Positions 8,509-17,267 of a DNA stretch of 64,000 nucleotides are shown here, in pieces. The position numbers were made by a program, and so were the translations under genes. The DNA lies in assembly GCA_002372325.1 (NCBI GenBank), contig DFFT01000088.1:1-64000 (forward strand), written 5' to 3'. The notes under the pieces are model-generated. The model made no database searches. It saw only the letters and a program-made list of their open reading frames with translations, and had not been told where the DNA came from. Every line of letters starts with the position of its first letter. The stretch's first letter is position 1. The DNA comes from Succinivibrionaceae bacterium UBA3769 (GTDB lineage: Bacteria; Pseudomonadota; Gammaproteobacteria; Enterobacterales; Succinivibrionaceae).

Positions 8509-8889
8509 ATGCAGAGAATTTTACTCAGATGTAAGCTTCACCAGGCCAGGGTAACCCATTCCGTGCTTAACTACGAAGGATCCTGCAGCATAGACATGGA
8601 TCTTCTTGATGCCGCCGGAATTGCGGAGCATGAGCAGATCGACATTTACGTAGTGGAAAACGGAGCCCGGTTCCACACCTATGCCATTGCCGCCGAAAGA
8701 GGATCCCGCATTATTTCCCTGAACGGCGCCGCTGCCAGAATGGCCGCCGTGGGAGATCGGGTGATTATCTGCGCCTACGGAATTTTTGCAGAAGACGAAG
8801 TTGCTTCCCATAAACCCAGTCTGGTTTATCTGAACGAAAAGAACGAAATCGTGCGCACCAGCAAGGATCTTCCGGTACAGCTGGGATAA
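8509..8889 (+). CDS. panD: Aspartate 1-decarboxylase PanD
   Basis: This is the 126-residue proenzyme that makes beta-alanine from L-aspartate for pantothenate and coenzyme A synthesis in the cytoplasm. Its self-cleavage site is intact: Gly24-Ser25 in YEGSCSIDMDLLDAAG, where Ser25 becomes the catalytic pyruvoyl group. The N-terminal ILLRCKLHQARVTH and the later SLNGAAARMAAVGDRVII are family hallmarks, and the length matches other PanD proteins. AGGAAGG lies upstream of the ATG. panB and panC are not adjacent. The gene has its own terminator 20 bases after the stop, so it appears to be transcribed alone. Confidence 0.95.
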   Translation: MQRILLRCKLHQARVTHSVLNYEGSCSIDMDLLDAAGIAEHEQIDIYVVENGARFHTYAIAAERGSRIISLNGAAARMAAVGDRVIICAYGIFAEDEVASHKPSLVYLNEKNEIVRTSKDLPVQLG

Positions 8890-8908
8890 CGATTATTCAG
8901 GCAGTAAG

Positions 8909-8937
8909 ACAGGGGTGCCCCGGGCATCCCTGTTTTT
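8909..8937 (+). terminator. Rho-independent terminator after panD
   Basis: ACAGGG/CCCTGT and inner TGCC/GGCA pairs form a stem, followed by TTTTT. Confidence 0.75.
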
Positions 8938-8951
8938 GTAATTTTAAGAGT

Positions 8952-9548
8952 ATGGCAGAAAATTCAATCAGACTTATTGTGGGACTGGGAAATCCCGGCC
9001 CGGAATACGCAAAATCCCGGCATAATCTCGGGTATGATCTCCTCTGTATGACGGCTGACCGGCACGGCATCTCTCTCAGAGATGATCCGAAGTTCTTCGG
9101 ACGCTCCGGCCGCGGGGATATTATGGGTCATGATGTGCGGCTTCTGTTTCCCACCACCTTCATGAATCTCAGCGGCAAAAGCGTGGCCGCTCTGGCCGGC
9201 TTTTACAAAATCCCCCCGGAGGAAATTCTGGTGCTGCATGACGAATTGGATCTGCCCCCCGGCACCGCCAGGCTGAAGGCCGGCGGCGGCACCGGCGGAC
9301 ACAACGGTCTTAAAAGCATTGTTTCCAGTCTGGGGAATTCGCAAAACTTCTGCCGGCTCAGAATCGGCATCGGGAAGCCCGCAGAACGGGGCGACGTCAT
9401 CGGCTTTGTGCTGGGATCTCCGGCTCCGGCGGAAAAAAAGCTGATCGAGGACACCCTGGATGAGGCTCTGGAATGCATTGATCTCATTTTCCGGCAGAAT
9501 CTGTCCCGGGCCACCAGCCGTCTTAACGGCTTCAAGGCAGCAAAGTAA
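8952..9548 (+). CDS. pth: Peptidyl-tRNA hydrolase
   Basis: This 198-residue cytoplasmic enzyme cleaves peptidyl-tRNAs released from stalled ribosomes and recycles the tRNA. Key residues are present: Asn14 in GLGNPGPEY, catalytic His24 in SRHNLGYD, and the HDELDLPPG segment with its conserved Asp. FMNLSG and GGTGGHNGLKS follow as in the family, and the length is normal. The ribosome site is weak (AAGAG). It is followed 57 bases later by ychF, the pth-ychF pairing seen in many gammaproteobacteria, so co-transcription is likely. Confidence 0.95.
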   Translation: MAENSIRLIVGLGNPGPEYAKSRHNLGYDLLCMTADRHGISLRDDPKFFGRSGRGDIMGHDVRLLFPTTFMNLSGKSVAALAGFYKIPPEEILVLHDELDLPPGTARLKAGGGTGGHNGLKSIVSSLGNSQNFCRLRIGIGKPAERGDVIGFVLGSPAPAEKKLIEDTLDEALECIDLIFRQNLSRATSRLNGFKAAK

Positions 9549-9605
9549 ACAACAACGCAATCTCAAAAAACCGGCAATACGGCAACCAAATTAAAGGAGT
9601 ACGAA

Positions 9606-10697
9606 ATGGGTTTTAACTGCGGCATAGTAGGTCTTCCTAACGTGGGCAAGTCCACACTGTTCAATGCTCTTACCAAGGCGGGAATTGCCGCTGAAAATTT
9701 TCCGTTCTGCACCATTGAACCCAACACCGGCATCGTTCCGGTGCCGGATCCCCGGCTGGACGCTCTGGCGGAAATAGACCATCCCCAGAAAATCGTGCCG
9801 GCTGCCATGGAATTCGTGGACATCGCCGGACTGGTTAAGGGGGCCTCCAAGGGCGAAGGTCTGGGCAACCAGTTCCTCATGAACATCCGGGAAACCGACG
9901 CCATCGCTCATGTGGTGCGCTGCTTCGATGATCCCAATGTGATTCACGTAAGCAACAAGGTGGATCCGGCCGCCGACATCGAGGTAATCAACACCGAGCT
10001 GGCGCTGGCGGATCTGGACTCCTGCGAAAAGGCTCTGAAGAGACTCGAGAGAAAGGCCAAGGGCGGCGACAAGGCGGCCATCAAGGAAACCGAAATTCTT
10101 AAGAAATGCCTGCCGGTCCTCAATGACTGCAAAAAGCTCACCTCTCTTGGTCTTACCGCCGAGGAAAAGCTTCTGGTGCGGGAATGCGGCTTTCTGACCC
10201 TTAAGCCCACCATGTACATCGCCAATGTTGCGGAGGACGGCTTCTCTGATAATCCCTATCTGGACACCGTTAATGAAATCGCCGCGGCCGAGGGCTCTGT
10301 CGTGGTGCCGGTATGCGCCGCCATCGAAGCCGATCTGGCCACCATGGACGATGCCGACCGGAAGGAATTCATGGAAAGTCTGGGCATCGAGGAGCCCGGA
10401 CTTAACCGCGTCATCCGGGCCGGCTACAAGCTTCTGGGACTCCAGACCTTCTTCACCGGCGGCCCCAAGGAGGTCAGAGCCTGGACCATCCCGGTGGGAG
10501 CCACCGCCCCCAAGGCTGCCGGCAAGATCCATACCGATTTTGAAAAGGGCTTTATCAGAGCTCAGACCATCAGCTACGATGACTATATCGCTTATCATGG
10601 CGAGCAGGGAGCCAAGGAAGCCGGCAAAATGCGGGCCGAAGGCAAGGATTACATCGTAAAGGACGGTGACGTTATCACCTTCCTGTTTAACGTCTGA
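9606..10697 (+). CDS. ychF: Ribosome-associated ATPase YchF/OLA1
   Basis: A 363-residue TRAFAC-class P-loop protein with ATPase activity that binds ribosomes and modulates translation and stress responses. The Walker A loop is GLPNVGKST near the N-terminus, and the G3 motif is [10 protein letters not shown]. The family's altered G4 appears as NVAEDG, in place of NKxD, which explains the ATP preference. A TGS domain closes the C-terminus, ending [11 protein letters not shown] strong ribosome site (AAAGGAG) precedes the ATG. Length and start match the family. Transcription ends at the strong hairpin at 10726-10754. Confidence 0.95.
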   Translation: MGFNCGIVGLPNVGKSTLFNALTKAGIAAENFPFCTIEPNTGIVPVPDPRLDALAEIDHPQKIVPAAMEFVDIAGLVKGASKGEGLGNQFLMNIRETDAIAHVVRCFDDPNVIHVSNKVDPAADIEVINTELALADLDSCEKALKRLERKAKGGDKAAIKETEILKKCLPVLNDCKKLTSLGLTAEEKLLVRECGFLTLKPTMYIANVAEDGFSDNPYLDTVNEIAAAEGSVVVPVCAAIEADLATMDDADRKEFMESLGIEEPGLNRVIRAGYKLLGLQTFFTGGPKEVRAWTIPVGATAPKAAGKIHTDFEKGFIRAQTISYDDYIAYHGEQGAKEAGKMRAEGKDYIVKDGDVITFLFNV

Positions 10698-10725
10698 TTT
10701 CCTAAAGCCTTTTTGAGTCTTCAAA

Positions 10726-10754
10726 GCCCCGGAGATCCGCTCTCCGGGGTTTTG
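10726..10754 (+). terminator. Rho-independent terminator after ychF
   Basis: CCCCGGAGA/TCTCCGGGG forms a nine-pair stem with a short loop and a TTTTGTTT tail. Confidence 0.85.
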
Positions 10755-10966
10755 TTTGGCCGGAACCGGAAAATAACAGGAACAAATCCCGGAAGACTTT
10801 TCAGAATCCGATCCGGAAAATGACGCATCTTTTGAAAAACAGCCTGAAAACGCTGCAAAATCAGCGGAAATAACTACGTCAGGTGCCGCCAGCGGTCAAA
10901 AAGCAGCCAAAAACTGCTCAAAAAATAGGCAATTACCGATTTTTCAGAAAAAATTGCAAAAAAGTG

Positions 10967-10995
10967 TTGACTTAAAGGCCCGTAACCCCGATAAT
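10967..10995 (+). promoter_or_regulatory. Promoter of the tRNA cluster
   Basis: TTGACT (10967-10972), a 17-base spacer and GATAAT (10990-10995) form a near-consensus sigma-70 promoter about 25 bases before the first tRNA. The rest of the gap 10755-11025 shows no gene. Confidence 0.75.
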
Positions 10996-11025
10996 TCACA
11001 CCGCTTTCACAAGCGAATTATTCGT

Positions 11026-11102
11026 GGCTACGTAGCTCAGTTGGTTAGAGCATCGCACTCATAATGCGGGGGTCACTAGTTCAATTCTAGTCGTAGCTAC
11101 CA
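11026..11102 (+). tRNA. tRNA-Met (CAT), elongator type
   Basis: A 77-base cloverleaf. The acceptor stem GGCTACG pairs with CGTAGCT and closes with a G-U pair. The anticodon CAT is at 11060-11062 and CCA is encoded. The sequence closely resembles the E. coli elongator tRNA-Met rather than the initiator, which would have an unpaired first base. Confidence 0.93.
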
Positions 11103-11120
11103 GATTTGCTGTGCAGGGGT

Positions 11121-11195
11121 AGGGGTATCGCCAAGTGGTAAGGCAACGGGTTTTGATCTCGTCATACGCTAGTTCGATCCTAGCTACCCCTGCCA
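11121..11195 (+). tRNA. tRNA-Gln (TTG)
   Basis: A 75-base cloverleaf. Acceptor AGGGGTA pairs with TACCCCT, the anticodon is TTG, and CCA is encoded. The body resembles E. coli glnU-type tRNAs. Confidence 0.93.
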
Positions 11196-11212
11196 ATAAG
11201 CAAAAAGTGAAT

Positions 11213-11287
11213 AGGGGTATCGCCAAGTGGTAAGGCAGTGGATTCTGATTCCACCATCCCCAGGTTCGATCCCTGGTACCCCTGCCA
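11213..11287 (+). tRNA. tRNA-Gln (CTG), first copy
   Basis: A 75-base cloverleaf with anticodon CTG in ATTCTGATT and an encoded CCA. It differs from the copy at 11410 by a single base in the T loop. Confidence 0.93.
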
Positions 11288-11300
11288 TATTTTTCTAGTT

Positions 11301-11377
11301 GGCTACGTAGCTCAGTCGGTTAGAGCATCGCACTCATAATGCGGGGGTCACTAGTTCGATTCTAGTCGTAGCTACCA
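11301..11377 (+). tRNA. tRNA-Met (CAT), second copy
   Basis: A 77-base elongator tRNA-Met that differs from the copy at 11026 at only two positions (D loop and T loop). CCA is encoded. Confidence 0.93.
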
Positions 11378-11409
11378 TCGGATATGGCTTTGTTCACATC
11401 TCACCATGT

Positions 11410-11484
11410 AGGGGTATCGCCAAGTGGTAAGGCAGTGGATTCTGATTCCACCATCCCCAGGTTCGAACCCTGGTACCCCTGCCA
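11410..11484 (+). tRNA. tRNA-Gln (CTG), second copy
   Basis: A 75-base cloverleaf with anticodon CTG and encoded CCA. It is the last member of the cluster. No clear terminator follows before miaB. Confidence 0.93.
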
Positions 11485-11678
11485 CTCTCTTTAGCTTCTT
11501 TGCAGTTTCCAGTTATTATTTTTTCATTTCCGCTTTCCTGCTGAGCATTATCTGATTTGCCGTATTGTCCGCCTTCGCTGTCTTCCCTTTTCAGGAAACT
11601 TTCTCTTTGCTCACTCTTTAACGGAAAATTCTGCGATAATAAGGCGTTTTTAAATTTACAGAGGCAGACTCGCATCAC

Positions 11679-13004
11679 ATGACACAATTTTATATCCAGA
11701 CTTGGGGCTGTCAGATGAACGAATATGATTCCGACCGCATCCGGGATCTTCTGAAGGCGCAGCTCTGGCAGGAAACCTCGGAGATTTCCGCCGCCGACAT
11801 CGTAGTCCTGGTCACCTGCGCCGTGCGCAAAAAGGCCGAGGACAAGGTATACAATAAGCTTTTCAGCTGGAAGCACCAGAAGATCCTCAAAGAAAAGGCT
11901 GTGATCTGCCTCGGGGGCTGCGTGGCCTCCGAGGACGGCCAGAAGGCGCTGGCCAAAGCCCCCATGGTAAGCGTGGTATTCGGACCTCAGACCATTCACC
12001 GCCTGGTATCCATGATCAAGGAGGTGCAGGAAACCGGCAAACGTCTCGTGGATGTTTCCTTCCCCGCTATTGAAAAGTTTGACTTCCTGCCCTCCCCCGC
12101 CGGCCGGCAGGGCTCCTCTGCTTTTGTTACCATTATGGAGGGCTGCTCCAACTTCTGCACCTACTGCATCGTGCCCTATACCCGGGGACAGGAAATGAGC
12201 CGGTCTCCCGAAGCAGTCATTGAGGAGATAAAAATTCTGGTATCCCAGGGCATCCGGGAAATCAACCTGCTGGGACAGAATGTGAACTCCTACTGCGGCG
12301 TCTATGCCGGAGGACAGATCTGCAATTTTGCCGAGCTCCTCTATCTCACCGCTGAAATTCCAGGAGTGGAACGGATCCGTTTTACCACCTCCAATCCCCA
12401 CGATCTCTCAGACGAAATCATCACCGCCTTCCGGGATCTCCCCAGTATTGCAAATTCCCTGCATCTTCCGGTGCAGTCAGGCTCGGACAGAATCCTGAAG
12501 CTTATGGGCCGGAAGTACGATCGGGAAAGATACTTCGAGGTGGTCAGCAAGCTGCGCGCAGCGCGACCGAATATCTCCCTGAGCTCCGACTTCATTGTGG
12601 GCTTCCCGGGCGAAACGGAGCAGGATTTCCGGGACACTATGGATCTTATAGACCGGGTGCGTTTCGATCAGAGCTTCAGCTTTATCTACTCCCCCCGCCC
12701 CGGCACCCCGGCCGCCGCCATGGAGGACAATGTCCCCCTCGCGGAAAAAAAGGAACGCCTCTATGAGCTCCAGTCCCGCATTAACTTCTTTGCCCAGACC
12801 TACAGCCGGGAAATGCTGGATACCGTCCAGAAGGTGCTTATTGACGGGATTTCAGTAAGAAGCGCCCAGGAGCTCCGGGGCCGCACCGACAACAACCGCA
12901 CGGTGAACTTCCCGGGGGATCCGGAGCTTATCGGCTCCTTCAGAAATGTGAAAATTACCTATGTTATGGCTCACACCCTCCGGGGCGAGCTTGTCAGGGA
13001 TTGA
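11679..13004 (+). CDS. miaB: tRNA-2-methylthio-N6-dimethylallyladenosine synthase MiaB
   Basis: A 441-residue radical-SAM enzyme that adds the methylthio group to i6A37 in tRNAs reading UNN codons. The N-terminal cluster ligands are Cys11 (QTWGCQMN), Cys47 (LVTCAVRKKAEDKVYN) and Cys81 (GGCVASEDG). The radical-SAM triad is Cys156, Cys160 and Cys163 in EGCSNFCTYCIVPYTRG. A TRAM domain occupies the last 65 residues or so. It is slightly shorter than the E. coli enzyme (474), mostly at the N-terminus. It heads the miaB-ybeY-ybeX-lnt block and lies directly after the tRNA cluster, as in E. coli. ybeY begins six bases after its stop. Confidence 0.95.
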   Translation: MTQFYIQTWGCQMNEYDSDRIRDLLKAQLWQETSEISAADIVVLVTCAVRKKAEDKVYNKLFSWKHQKILKEKAVICLGGCVASEDGQKALAKAPMVSVVFGPQTIHRLVSMIKEVQETGKRLVDVSFPAIEKFDFLPSPAGRQGSSAFVTIMEGCSNFCTYCIVPYTRGQEMSRSPEAVIEEIKILVSQGIREINLLGQNVNSYCGVYAGGQICNFAELLYLTAEIPGVERIRFTTSNPHDLSDEIITAFRDLPSIANSLHLPVQSGSDRILKLMGRKYDRERYFEVVSKLRAARPNISLSSDFIVGFPGETEQDFRDTMDLIDRVRFDQSFSFIYSPRPGTPAAAMEDNVPLAEKKERLYELQSRINFFAQTYSREMLDTVQKVLIDGISVRSAQELRGRTDNNRTVNFPGDPELIGSFRNVKITYVMAHTLRGELVRD

Positions 13005-13010
13005 CTAAAG

Positions 13011-13496
13011 ATGATTACCATAGACTATCAGATTGCCGTTAAGGAAACTTCCGGACTTCCGGAGGAAGCAGATCTCGTGAAATACGCCGAAACCGCCGCC
13101 CGGGATCTTACAGATAACGCCTCCATGACCGTCCGGATTGCCGAAGAGGATGAAAGCCACGCTCTTAATATGGAGTACCGGCACGTGGACAGACCCACCA
13201 ATGTGCTCTCCTTCCCCTATGAGCTTCCGGAGGATCTCCCGCCCGAAGCCCGGGAGGAGCTTCCCGAAAACTACCTCGGCGACCTTGTGATCTGCAAAAG
13301 CGTCGTAGAACGGGAAGCCCGGGAGCAAAACAAAACTCCGGAGGAGCACTGGGCTCACATGGTGGTGCATGGCACCCTGCATCTTCTGGGCTTTGATCAT
13401 ATTACGGATGAAGAGGCCCGGGAAATGGAAACCCGGGAAACCGCCGCGCTCCGGGAACTGGGCTTTCCGGATCCCTACCGGGATGATGAAGAATAG
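13011..13496 (+). CDS. ybeY: Endoribonuclease YbeY (16S rRNA maturation)
   Basis: A 161-residue UPF0054 metalloprotein required for 16S rRNA 3' end maturation and ribosome quality control. The zinc site is complete: His120, His124 and His130 in HGTLHLLGFDH. The upstream DRPTNVLSFPYE and LGDLVICKSVVEREA are further family hallmarks. In E. coli ybeZ, a PhoH-like ATPase gene, sits between miaB and ybeY. Here the gap is only six bases and ybeZ is missing from this locus. Translation is probably coupled to miaB. Confidence 0.95.
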   Translation: MITIDYQIAVKETSGLPEEADLVKYAETAARDLTDNASMTVRIAEEDESHALNMEYRHVDRPTNVLSFPYELPEDLPPEAREELPENYLGDLVICKSVVEREAREQNKTPEEHWAHMVVHGTLHLLGFDHITDEEAREMETRETAALRELGFPDPYRDDEE

Positions 13497-13701
13497 CAAA
13501 GCGGCAGCTCACGAAAGCAGCAATTTCCGTGTTGCCTGCTTTCCTTCCCGGCTTTGCATTTTTACGGCGCATTTCCCCATTTTCCCGGCATTCCCCCGAA
13601 AACCGTCCCGGAAAAGGTTTATAATAAGCCGAAATTTTTTATGAATTTGCAAGTTTTGAAATTTTAGTAAACGCACAAGGAGCGGTATTACCGTTAACAT
13701 T

Positions 13702-14580
13702 ATGAGCGACGAGCGTAGCGTAGAGCACTCCGCCACAGCAAATCAGCATCCGCATAAACGCAGCAACTGGCTTGGCCGTCTGGGTCATATGCTCAAGGGC
13801 GAACCCAACGATAAGGACGAGCTGGCAGACATTATCACCGAAGCCGGGGAACGGGACATTATCGACGAAGACACCCAGGATATGCTGGAGGGAGTTTTTG
13901 AAATCTCGGAGCTCCGGGTACGCGATATCATGATTCCCAGATCTCAGATGAACACCCTGCCCTCCGCCGCCTGCATTAATGATGTAATACCCAAGATCAT
14001 TGAATCCGGCAATTCCCGCTATCCGGTAATCCATGAAGACAAGGATCATATTGAGGGCATTCTCCTGGTAAAGGATCTCCTGAAATACATCGTCACTCAT
14101 GAAAACGCTCCGGTAACGGACATCATCCGGCCGGCGGTGGTTGTCCCGGAAAGCAAGCGGGTGGACAAGCTTCTCAAGGAATTTCAGCAGTGCCGCTATC
14201 ACATGGCCATTGTGGTGGACGAATACGGCGGCGTGTCCGGACTGGTAACCATCGAGGACATCCTGGAGCTTATCGTGGGAGAAATCGAGGACGAATATGA
14301 CGAAGAGGATGATGCTCCGGAAAACATCACCGAAATAAACAGCTCCCTGTACCATATCCTGAGCCTGACGCCCATCGAGGACTTTAATAAAAAGTTCGGC
14401 ACTGACTTCACCAATGACGAGTATGACACCATAGGCGGCATGGTTTTGCATGCCTTCGGGCATCTCCCGGCCAAGGGCGATTCCATCTCAATTGAAAATT
14501 TTGATTTCAAGGTGCTGTCCGCAGACAAGAGAAGCATCCATCTGCTCCAGATGACCGTTAATCCGCGGGAAGAGGAGTAA
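13702..14580 (+). CDS. ybeX: CBS-pair protein YbeX/CorC
   Basis: A 292-residue cytoplasmic protein with two tandem CBS domains (about residues 70-190, including RDIMIPRSQMNTLP and IEGILLVKDLL) and a C-terminal CorC/HlyC transporter-associated domain. It has been linked to magnesium/cobalt efflux and to ribosome metabolism. The motif VVDEYGGVSGLVTIEDILE is typical. A 205-base gap separates it from ybeY and contains TATAAT at about 13619. The ribosome site is odd: AAGGAG at about 13678 lies some 19 bases before the ATG, further than normal, so the true start may be a rarer codon a few triplets upstream. Confidence 0.9.
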   Translation: MSDERSVEHSATANQHPHKRSNWLGRLGHMLKGEPNDKDELADIITEAGERDIIDEDTQDMLEGVFEISELRVRDIMIPRSQMNTLPSAACINDVIPKIIESGNSRYPVIHEDKDHIEGILLVKDLLKYIVTHENAPVTDIIRPAVVVPESKRVDKLLKEFQQCRYHMAIVVDEYGGVSGLVTIEDILELIVGEIEDEYDEEDDAPENITEINSSLYHILSLTPIEDFNKKFGTDFTNDEYDTIGGMVLHAFGHLPAKGDSISIENFDFKVLSADKRSIHLLQMTVNPREEE

Positions 14581-14648
14581 TCTCCCGCCTTGATTCCGGG
14601 ATCCCGCATCATCCCGGCTCTATTCCTTCTTGGAACAGATATCCCCCT

Positions 14649-16313
14649 ATGAATATTAAGAAGCTAATCCGGAAATGCTGCTTAGACGGCTCTTCCGGAA
14701 AATATTCTCCCGAAAAGCTGGCAGCGCTGATTGGCTGCCCTCCGGCAGCGGTTATTGCCAGCCTGGGCTTTATGCAGCAAATTCCGGGTCAGTGGCTTCT
14801 GGCCGTCATCGGACTCGTTCTGTTCGGAATCATTCTTGTCAGACAGAGCACCCCGAAAAGAGCCTTCTTCGCCGCGCTGATATTCGGGACGTTTTTTCAT
14901 ACAGTATCCCTGAGCTGGATCATCAATGTCATGACCTCCTTCGGAGAAATGCCCTTTGCGCTGGCCCTGGGGATCATTGCCGTCTTTGGCATGTACCTTT
15001 CTCTGCTGCCGGCTCTGGGAGCCTGGATCTCTGTAAAGCTGATCCGAACAACCCTCTGGCTCCGCTACCTGATGCTTTTTCCGGTATTCTGGAGCATGGC
15101 GGACGTCTTTTATGCCTGGTTTTTAAGCGGCTTCCCCTGGGACTGGCTCTGCTACACCCAGACTAACAGCATTCTGGGCAATCTGGCCCCTCTCATCGGC
15201 GGGGAAGGCATTACCCTGCTTCTGGTGACTCTCAGCATGAGCATAAGCCTCTCCCTGGCCAAAAGGAATCCTGTCTGCATCACCGCCGGCATCTTCATTG
15301 TAACCGCTGCGGCCGCCGCGGCTGACCTGTCCTTCACCGCCCCGCTGAATCCGGTGCGGGTCACCCTGATCCAGGGCAATATCAAAACCGAAACCAAATG
15401 GCGGCCGGAAAATGTCATTCCCATTATCAGAACCTACTACCAGCTTTCACACAACGCTCCGGAAACAGATATTATGATCTGGCCGGAGTCTGCAGTGCCG
15501 GCCTTTGAAAACGATCTGGAAAACGACAAAAACGGCATTCACGTGATTTCCGAGCTTGATAATTACATGAAGGATAACCGCATCGGCTTTATTACCGGGA
15601 TCCAGTATTACGAGGAATCCCCTCTGGGCCTTGACGATCCGGATGCCAGTCACGGCCTCAAATTCTATAACGCCGTAATCGCTCTGGGCATGATGGATGC
15701 TCAGGGGGTCAAAGGCTATCAGCTCCTCCATAATAACCGTTATCAGAAGAAGCATCTGGTTCCCGTGGGAGAATACATTCCCCGGGAAGTACGGCAGTTT
15801 GTCCGCCGTCTGGGGCCGATTTTTAACATGCCCATGAACTCCTTCAATCCCGGCGCTCCGGAACAGGACAATATTGAGGTTATGGGACTGAACGGAGCCT
15901 CCGCCATCTGCTATGAGATCATCTTCGGGAATGAACTCCGGGAACAGATAAAGGCAGCGACCAATTTTATTGTCACACTGTCCAATGACGGCTGGTTTAC
16001 CGGCACTCAGGGCCCTGTGCAGCATCTTAACATCGCCAGAATGCGGGCTATGGAATTTCAGAAGCCGGTGCTCCGGGCCACCAATAACGGCATCACGGCC
16101 ATCATTGACAGCCGGGGCGTCATTACCGGTTCTCTGGGGGAAAACATTGCCGGACATCTTTCCGGGATCATGACCCCCAATCAGGGCCGCACCCCGTATG
16201 CCAGCCATGGGCGGCTGTTTGTTTACGCTCTTTATATCCTGATTGCCCTCATCTGCGTTTTTCAGGCGGCGTTTCTGCTGAAGGAAGCTCGGGAAGGAAA
16301 AGATGCCGCATAA
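14649..16313 (+). CDS. lnt: Apolipoprotein N-acyltransferase
   Basis: A 554-residue inner-membrane enzyme that adds the third acyl chain to the N-terminal cysteine of lipoproteins. The N-terminal half holds about six to eight membrane helices. A nitrilase-like periplasmic domain follows with the catalytic triad Glu280 (IWPESAVPAF), Lys367 (RYQKKHLVPVGEYIP) and Cys421 (AICYEIIFGNEL). A final helix near the C-terminus (LFVYALYILIALICVFQAAF) returns to the membrane. It is longer than the E. coli protein (512), partly through an N-terminal extension. Its lipoprotein clients in this window are LptE and RlpA. It ends the conserved block; accessory DNA begins after it. Confidence 0.95.
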   Translation: MNIKKLIRKCCLDGSSGKYSPEKLAALIGCPPAAVIASLGFMQQIPGQWLLAVIGLVLFGIILVRQSTPKRAFFAALIFGTFFHTVSLSWIINVMTSFGEMPFALALGIIAVFGMYLSLLPALGAWISVKLIRTTLWLRYLMLFPVFWSMADVFYAWFLSGFPWDWLCYTQTNSILGNLAPLIGGEGITLLLVTLSMSISLSLAKRNPVCITAGIFIVTAAAAAADLSFTAPLNPVRVTLIQGNIKTETKWRPENVIPIIRTYYQLSHNAPETDIMIWPESAVPAFENDLENDKNGIHVISELDNYMKDNRIGFITGIQYYEESPLGLDDPDASHGLKFYNAVIALGMMDAQGVKGYQLLHNNRYQKKHLVPVGEYIPREVRQFVRRLGPIFNMPMNSFNPGAPEQDNIEVMGLNGASAICYEIIFGNELREQIKAATNFIVTLSNDGWFTGTQGPVQHLNIARMRAMEFQKPVLRATNNGITAIIDSRGVITGSLGENIAGHLSGIMTPNQGRTPYASHGRLFVYALYILIALICVFQAAFLLKEAREGKDAA

Positions 16314-16745
16314 GCCCGTCATGCCGGAACAGAACCCCCCGTCCGGCTAAGTCTCGATCTCTGCGGCTTTCCCGAAACCGCCCGGCAAAAAAACTGCTTC
16401 CTTCATAATTTGCTTTCCCGGGGTCTCTCCCCCTGTACTCCCTCTGCCTCTCTCCAGGGGTAACAACAGAGCTTGCCACGGTTATCTAATCAGCGTGATC
16501 TTCTTCTCAAATTAGCGCAGCTTTATGAAATTTTGTTTCTATGAATTTCCGTCTTATTTTGGTCAAAACTTTCATAAAAAGCACCAGCAGGTCTGCAATC
16601 TGGCAGCAACAAAAAATGGTAAAACCTTATAATCAAAAGGTTTAATCTGAACAAAGTCCTAAAATACTCGCAAATTTTGAAACTGTTTTCAGAAACTTGA
16701 AAACAATTTCATTAAAAATTTTTGTAAAATTGTTTCATTTAGCTA
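16314..16745. other. Gene-free, increasingly AT-rich stretch after lnt
   Basis: No gene is seen. From about 16490 the DNA becomes strongly AT-rich, with an AAACCTT/AAGGTTT hairpin near 16621-16643 and several TGAAA/TTTCA runs. An in-frame extension of the first small peptide gene reaches back to 16697, but it starts upstream of that gene's promoter and is not accepted. Confidence 0.4.
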
Positions 16746-16774
16746 TTGCATTCTGTGCTCTATATCACTATTAT
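16746..16774 (+). promoter_or_regulatory. Promoter of the tandem peptide array
   Basis: TTGCAT (16746-16751), a 17-base spacer and TATTAT (16769-16774) make a good sigma-70 promoter. Transcription would start near 16781, about 45 bases before the first peptide ATG. Confidence 0.6.
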
Positions 16775-16825
16775 GAAAATGTGCTCAGCGAGATGAGCAA
16801 AGAAAAAGTTTCGGAGGAACACGAA

Positions 16826-16909
16826 ATGAAGAGATTATTTAACAGATACGTTGCAGACAATCGTCTGGCTCCCGTAACTCGCCAGTACTTCTTCTGCTAT
16901 GTGAAGTAA
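16826..16909 (+). CDS. Tandem cationic peptide, copy 1 (27 residues)
   Basis: This is the first of four paralogous tiny genes. The product starts MKRLFNRYVAD, has the family core NRLAPVTR, and ends QYFFCYVK. It is strongly basic, has no signal peptide or membrane helix, and carries one Cys. The ATG at 16826 is chosen for three reasons: CGGAGG lies eight bases upstream, the other three copies start at the aligned codon, and the array promoter at 16746-16774 lies downstream of the only longer in-frame start. No known family is recognised. Candidates are a secreted or intracellular signalling peptide, an antimicrobial peptide, or a small RNA- or ribosome-binding protein. None of these is shown. 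Confidence 0.75.
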   Translation: MKRLFNRYVADNRLAPVTRQYFFCYVK

Positions 16910-16989
16910 CTCCGGATCCCCAGGGATCTCAAAAAGGTTTAAGTAACAGCAAGTAACGTTAAGACTAGGAAAGAACAAAGGAAAAGACC

Positions 16990-17076
16990 ATGAAAAGATT
17001 ATTTAACAGACATGTTTCAGACATGAACCGGCTGGCCCCCGTAACCCGCGCCTATTTCTTCGCTTATGTGAAGTAA
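16990..17076 (+). CDS. Tandem cationic peptide, copy 2 (28 residues)
   Basis: The second paralogue starts MKRLFNRHVSD, has one extra Met before the core NRLAPVTR, and ends AYFFAYVK. Its ribosome site is AAAGGAAAAG. It lies 80 bases after copy 1, and the gap contains a GATCCC/GGGATC palindrome without a T run, so read-through from copy 1 is expected. Synonymous differences from copy 1 (AAT/AAC, CGT/CGG, GCT/GCC, ACT/ACC, TAC/TAT) with a near-constant protein indicate selection on the peptide. It has no Cys. Confidence 0.78.
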   Translation: MKRLFNRHVSDMNRLAPVTRAYFFAYVK

Positions 17077-17123
17077 CCCGGAATCAACCGGATGCCTTAA
17101 TTAACTAAAAAGAGGTAAACAAA

Positions 17124-17207
17124 ATGAGAAGATTATTTAACAAGCACGTTGCAGTTAACCGTCTGGCTCCCGTAACCCGCGCTTACTACTTCAGCTACGT
17201 AAAGTAA
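17124..17207 (+). CDS. Tandem cationic peptide, copy 3 (27 residues)
   Basis: The third paralogue starts MRRLFNKHVAV, has the core NRLAPVTR, and ends AYYFSYVK. Its ribosome site GAGG lies nine bases before the ATG. It follows copy 2 by 47 bases with no terminator between them. It is closest in sequence to copy 4, which suggests that 3 and 4 arose by the latest duplication. Confidence 0.78.
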   Translation: MRRLFNKHVAVNRLAPVTRAYYFSYVK

Positions 17208-17267
17208 TGCCGGATTCCGCGCCGCAGGCTTTTGGTACCCCATAACATATTTAACGAGGTAAGCAAA

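Noticed and set aside
16697..16825. N-terminal extension of the first tandem peptide (70 residues in total)
   Set aside because: It begins upstream of the array promoter, has no ribosome site, and the other three copies lack any such extension.
16911..16930. GATCCC/GGGATC palindrome between peptide copies 1 and 2 as a terminator
   Set aside because: The stem is short and is followed by an A run rather than Ts on the coding strand.
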